DNA from: Polaribacter septentrionalilitoris
Lineage (GTDB): Bacteria; Bacteroidota; Bacteroidia; Flavobacteriales; Flavobacteriaceae
Assembly (NCBI RefSeq): GCF_009832745.1
Contig: NZ_VRMJ01000032.1
Location: 1 to 64,000 of the forward strand
Reading direction: 5' to 3'
DNA: 64,000 nucleotides
This document shows, piece after piece, positions 62,287 to 64,000 of the stretch. Position numbers and translations under genes: made by a program. A model generated the notes under the pieces. The model did no database searches, was not told the DNA's origin, and saw only the letters and a list, made by a program, of their open reading frames with translations. Position 1 is the first letter of the stretch. The number at the start of each line of letters is the position of its first letter.

Positions 62287-63776
62287 TGGTTTTAGAATAC
62301 ATCATCATTGTTATTTACTCAATTTCGCTGATACTTATTTTTATGTATGCATTGGCACAATTGAACCTACTTATAAACTACTTAAAAGCTAGAAAAAAAG
62401 AAGACAACTCAGAAAAGTTCGATTTTTCTAATCTTGATGAAATTCCGTTTGTCACCATACAATTGCCTGTATATAATGAGCTGTATGTAATGAAGCGCTT
62501 ATTAAAAAACATTGCAAAATTAGACTATCCAAAAGACAAATTAGAAATTCAGGTTTTGGATGATTCTACTGATGAGTCTATTGAGACAACTGCAAAACAC
62601 ATCCAAAAAATTCAAGAAAAAGGTATTGACATTCAACACATTAGAAGAACCAACAGAAAAGGTTTTAAAGCTGGTGCATTAAAAGAAGGTTTAGAAATTG
62701 CAAAAGGAGAATTTATTGCCATTTTTGATGCTGATTTTTTACCGAAATCAGATTGGTTACATAAAACTGTTCCTTATTTTAAGGATAAAAATATTGGGGT
62801 TGTCCAAACACGATGGGGACACATCAACAGAAACTATTCTACTTTAACAAAAATTCAGGCATTTGCGTTAGATGCTCATTTTACACTAGAACAAGTAGGT
62901 AGAAATAGCAAAGGACACTTTATCAACTTTAACGGAACAGCAGGGATTTGGCGTAAATCTTGTATTTACGATGCTGGAAACTGGGAAGGAGACACACTTA
63001 CAGAAGACTTAGATTTAAGCTACAGAGCGCAATTAAAAAATTGGAAATTCAAATATTTGCCAGATGTAGAAACTCCTGCAGAATTGCCTGTGGTAATTAG
63101 TGCTGCAAGATCACAGCAATTTCGATGGAACAAAGGTGGAGCTGAGAATTTTCAAAAAATGATGAGACGCGTTATTCAAAGTAAAAACGTTTCTTTTAAA
63201 ACTAAAATTCATAGTTTACTGCATTTGCTAAACAGTTCTATGTTTACCTGCATATTCTTAGTTGCCGTTTTAAGTATTCCTATGTTATACATTAAAAACG
63301 AATATGAGCATTTAAAAGTGTATTTTATTGTAATGAGTTTCTTTGTAATTAGTACACTTATCTTTTTTATATGTTATTGGTACATGTATAAAAATATTTA
63401 TGGTGGTGGTTTTGTAAAATTCATGAAATACATTGGTGCATTTTTTACATTTTTCTCTGTAGCAATGGGTTTTTCTTTACACAATACCATTGCTGTTTTA
63501 GAAGGTCATTTTGGTAAAAAAAGTGAGTTTGTAAGAACTCCAAAATTTAATATCAAAACACTTTCTGACGGATGGAAAAACAACAAGTACATTAAAAAGA
63601 AACCTTCTATTCATGTGGTTTTAGAGGGCCTACTAGCTATCTATTTTGCTTTTGGAATGTATAGTGCTTCTATTGTAGGAAATCAAGGAGGTGATTACGG
63701 GTTATTTCCTTTTCATTTGATGCTTTGTATTGGATTTAGCTATGTGTTTTTTAAGTCTATTTTCTCTAAAGCCTAA
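62286..63776 (+). CDS. membrane GT2 glycosyltransferase (cellulose-synthase-like)
   Basis: A 496-residue processive-type glycosyltransferase. It has an N-terminal helix, a cytoplasmic GT-A domain with VTIQLPVYNELYVMKRL, VLDDSTDES, IFDADFLPKSDW (DxD), EDLDLSYRAQLKNW (TED-type acceptor site) and QQFRWNKGGAEN (QxxRW), then four or more C-terminal helices. These are the hallmarks of synthases of cellulose, mannan or glucan type. No PilZ domain is seen. The start is GTG at 62286, sharing a base with the previous stop. Confidence 0.88.
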   Translation: MVLEYIIIVIYSISLILIFMYALAQLNLLINYLKARKKEDNSEKFDFSNLDEIPFVTIQLPVYNELYVMKRLLKNIAKLDYPKDKLEIQVLDDSTDESIETTAKHIQKIQEKGIDIQHIRRTNRKGFKAGALKEGLEIAKGEFIAIFDADFLPKSDWLHKTVPYFKDKNIGVVQTRWGHINRNYSTLTKIQAFALDAHFTLEQVGRNSKGHFINFNGTAGIWRKSCIYDAGNWEGDTLTEDLDLSYRAQLKNWKFKYLPDVETPAELPVVISAARSQQFRWNKGGAENFQKMMRRVIQSKNVSFKTKIHSLLHLLNSSMFTCIFLVAVLSIPMLYIKNEYEHLKVYFIVMSFFVISTLIFFICYWYMYKNIYGGGFVKFMKYIGAFFTFFSVAMGFSLHNTIAVLEGHFGKKSEFVRTPKFNIKTLSDGWKNNKYIKKKPSIHVVLEGLLAIYFAFGMYSASIVGNQGGDYGLFPFHLMLCIGFSYVFFKSIFSKA

Positions 63777-64000
63777 TGTCTTTTGTAACAAAATATAAAG
63801 ATGCTTTTCTAATTCTGATTAGTGTTCTACTCTACTTTACTTTTGCATATTTCTTAGAAAGAACAGACTTTAACAAACTACTTTTTTTATGGTGTTCTTT
63901 ATTTGTTTGTTTTTATTTTTTGATAAAAAGCAAAACCATTAACCTTACTACATTAATAGGGTTAACCATTCTATTTCGGTTAATTTTCTTGTTTGCTATT
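63776..64000 (+). CDS. integral membrane protein, 3' partial (possible glycan mannosyltransferase)
   Basis: The ATG overlaps the stop of the preceding gene (taatg) and the frame stays open to the window end, 75 codons. The visible part (MSFVTKYKDAFLILISVLLY) is very hydrophobic with at least two membrane helices separated by FLERTDFNK. Its place after two glycosyltransferases suggests a GT-C-type polyprenol-sugar-dependent transferase, but this cannot be confirmed from 75 residues. Confidence 0.6.
   Translation, partial: MSFVTKYKDAFLILISVLLYFTFAYFLERTDFNKLLFLWCSLFVCFYFLIKSKTINLTTLIGLTILFRLIFLFAI

Overview
The window is AT-rich chromosomal DNA from a marine member of the Flavobacteriaceae (Bacteroidetes), in the neighbourhood of Polaribacter or Tenacibaculum. 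The evidence is the Bacteroidetes promoter signature TAnnTTTG upstream of many genes, weak ribosome binding sites, three secreted proteins with type IX secretion (T9SS) C-terminal sorting domains, a flavobacterial-type FtsZ with a very long tail, and a typical dcw cluster on the minus strand. Genus placement is inference.

Layout. 1-5 kb is a plastic region: a 5'-truncated IS3-family transposase, a T9SS propeller protein made of six 42-residue repeats, a Fic protein with a palindromic operator, a decayed internally deleted copy of the same IS3 element, and a diketogulonate reductase gene. 4.9-8.2 kb holds rsmG, a fatty acid desaturase, an aspartate aminotransferase and a small membrane protein. 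8.4-11.1 kb is a large T9SS-secreted protein. 11.2-26.7 kb is the complete dcw cluster in the order mraZ-rsmH-ftsL-ftsI-murE-mraY-murD-ftsW-murG-murC-ftsQ-ftsA-ftsZ (minus strand), headed by direct repeats matching MraZ boxes. 26.9-37.0 kb holds housekeeping genes (hydrolase, engB, RluA-type synthase, nitroreductase, penicillin acylase homologue, DegT aminotransferase, galE, fabD, queuosine-precursor transporter).

37.0-45.6 kb carries an arsenosugar biosynthesis locus: CMD peroxidase-like protein, radical SAM ArsS, methyltransferase ArsM, periplasmic rhodanese, TIGR04282-type glycosyltransferase and a purine nucleoside phosphorylase, flanked by DUF547, DM13-T9SS, kinase and IMPase-family genes that may belong to it. 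45.7-49.2 kb is a two-gene restriction-modification module whose m5C methyltransferase starts with an integrase arm-type DNA-binding domain, below an integrase-like promoter with GTCCG repeats. 49.3-50.3 kb holds an HU-related protein and a 595-base gap with a candidate structured RNA. 50.3-57.9 kb has a sterol-desaturase-type hydroxylase, a PPP-family phosphatase, an Omp85 protein next to a two-repeat lipoprotein, a universal stress protein, a GH113-like lipoprotein and a beta-barrel protein. 58.1-64 kb is a plus-strand operon: FAD oxidoreductase, membrane polyferredoxin, MORN-type protein, two GT2 glycosyltransferases and the start of a membrane protein cut by the window edge.

Two cross-cutting patterns: intergenic spacers carry several families of dispersed palindromes, and short tandem repeats (mostly period 7) sit directly downstream of stop codons at five places. 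No tRNA, rRNA or CRISPR array was seen. Family assignments rest on motifs recognised by eye; no database search was run.
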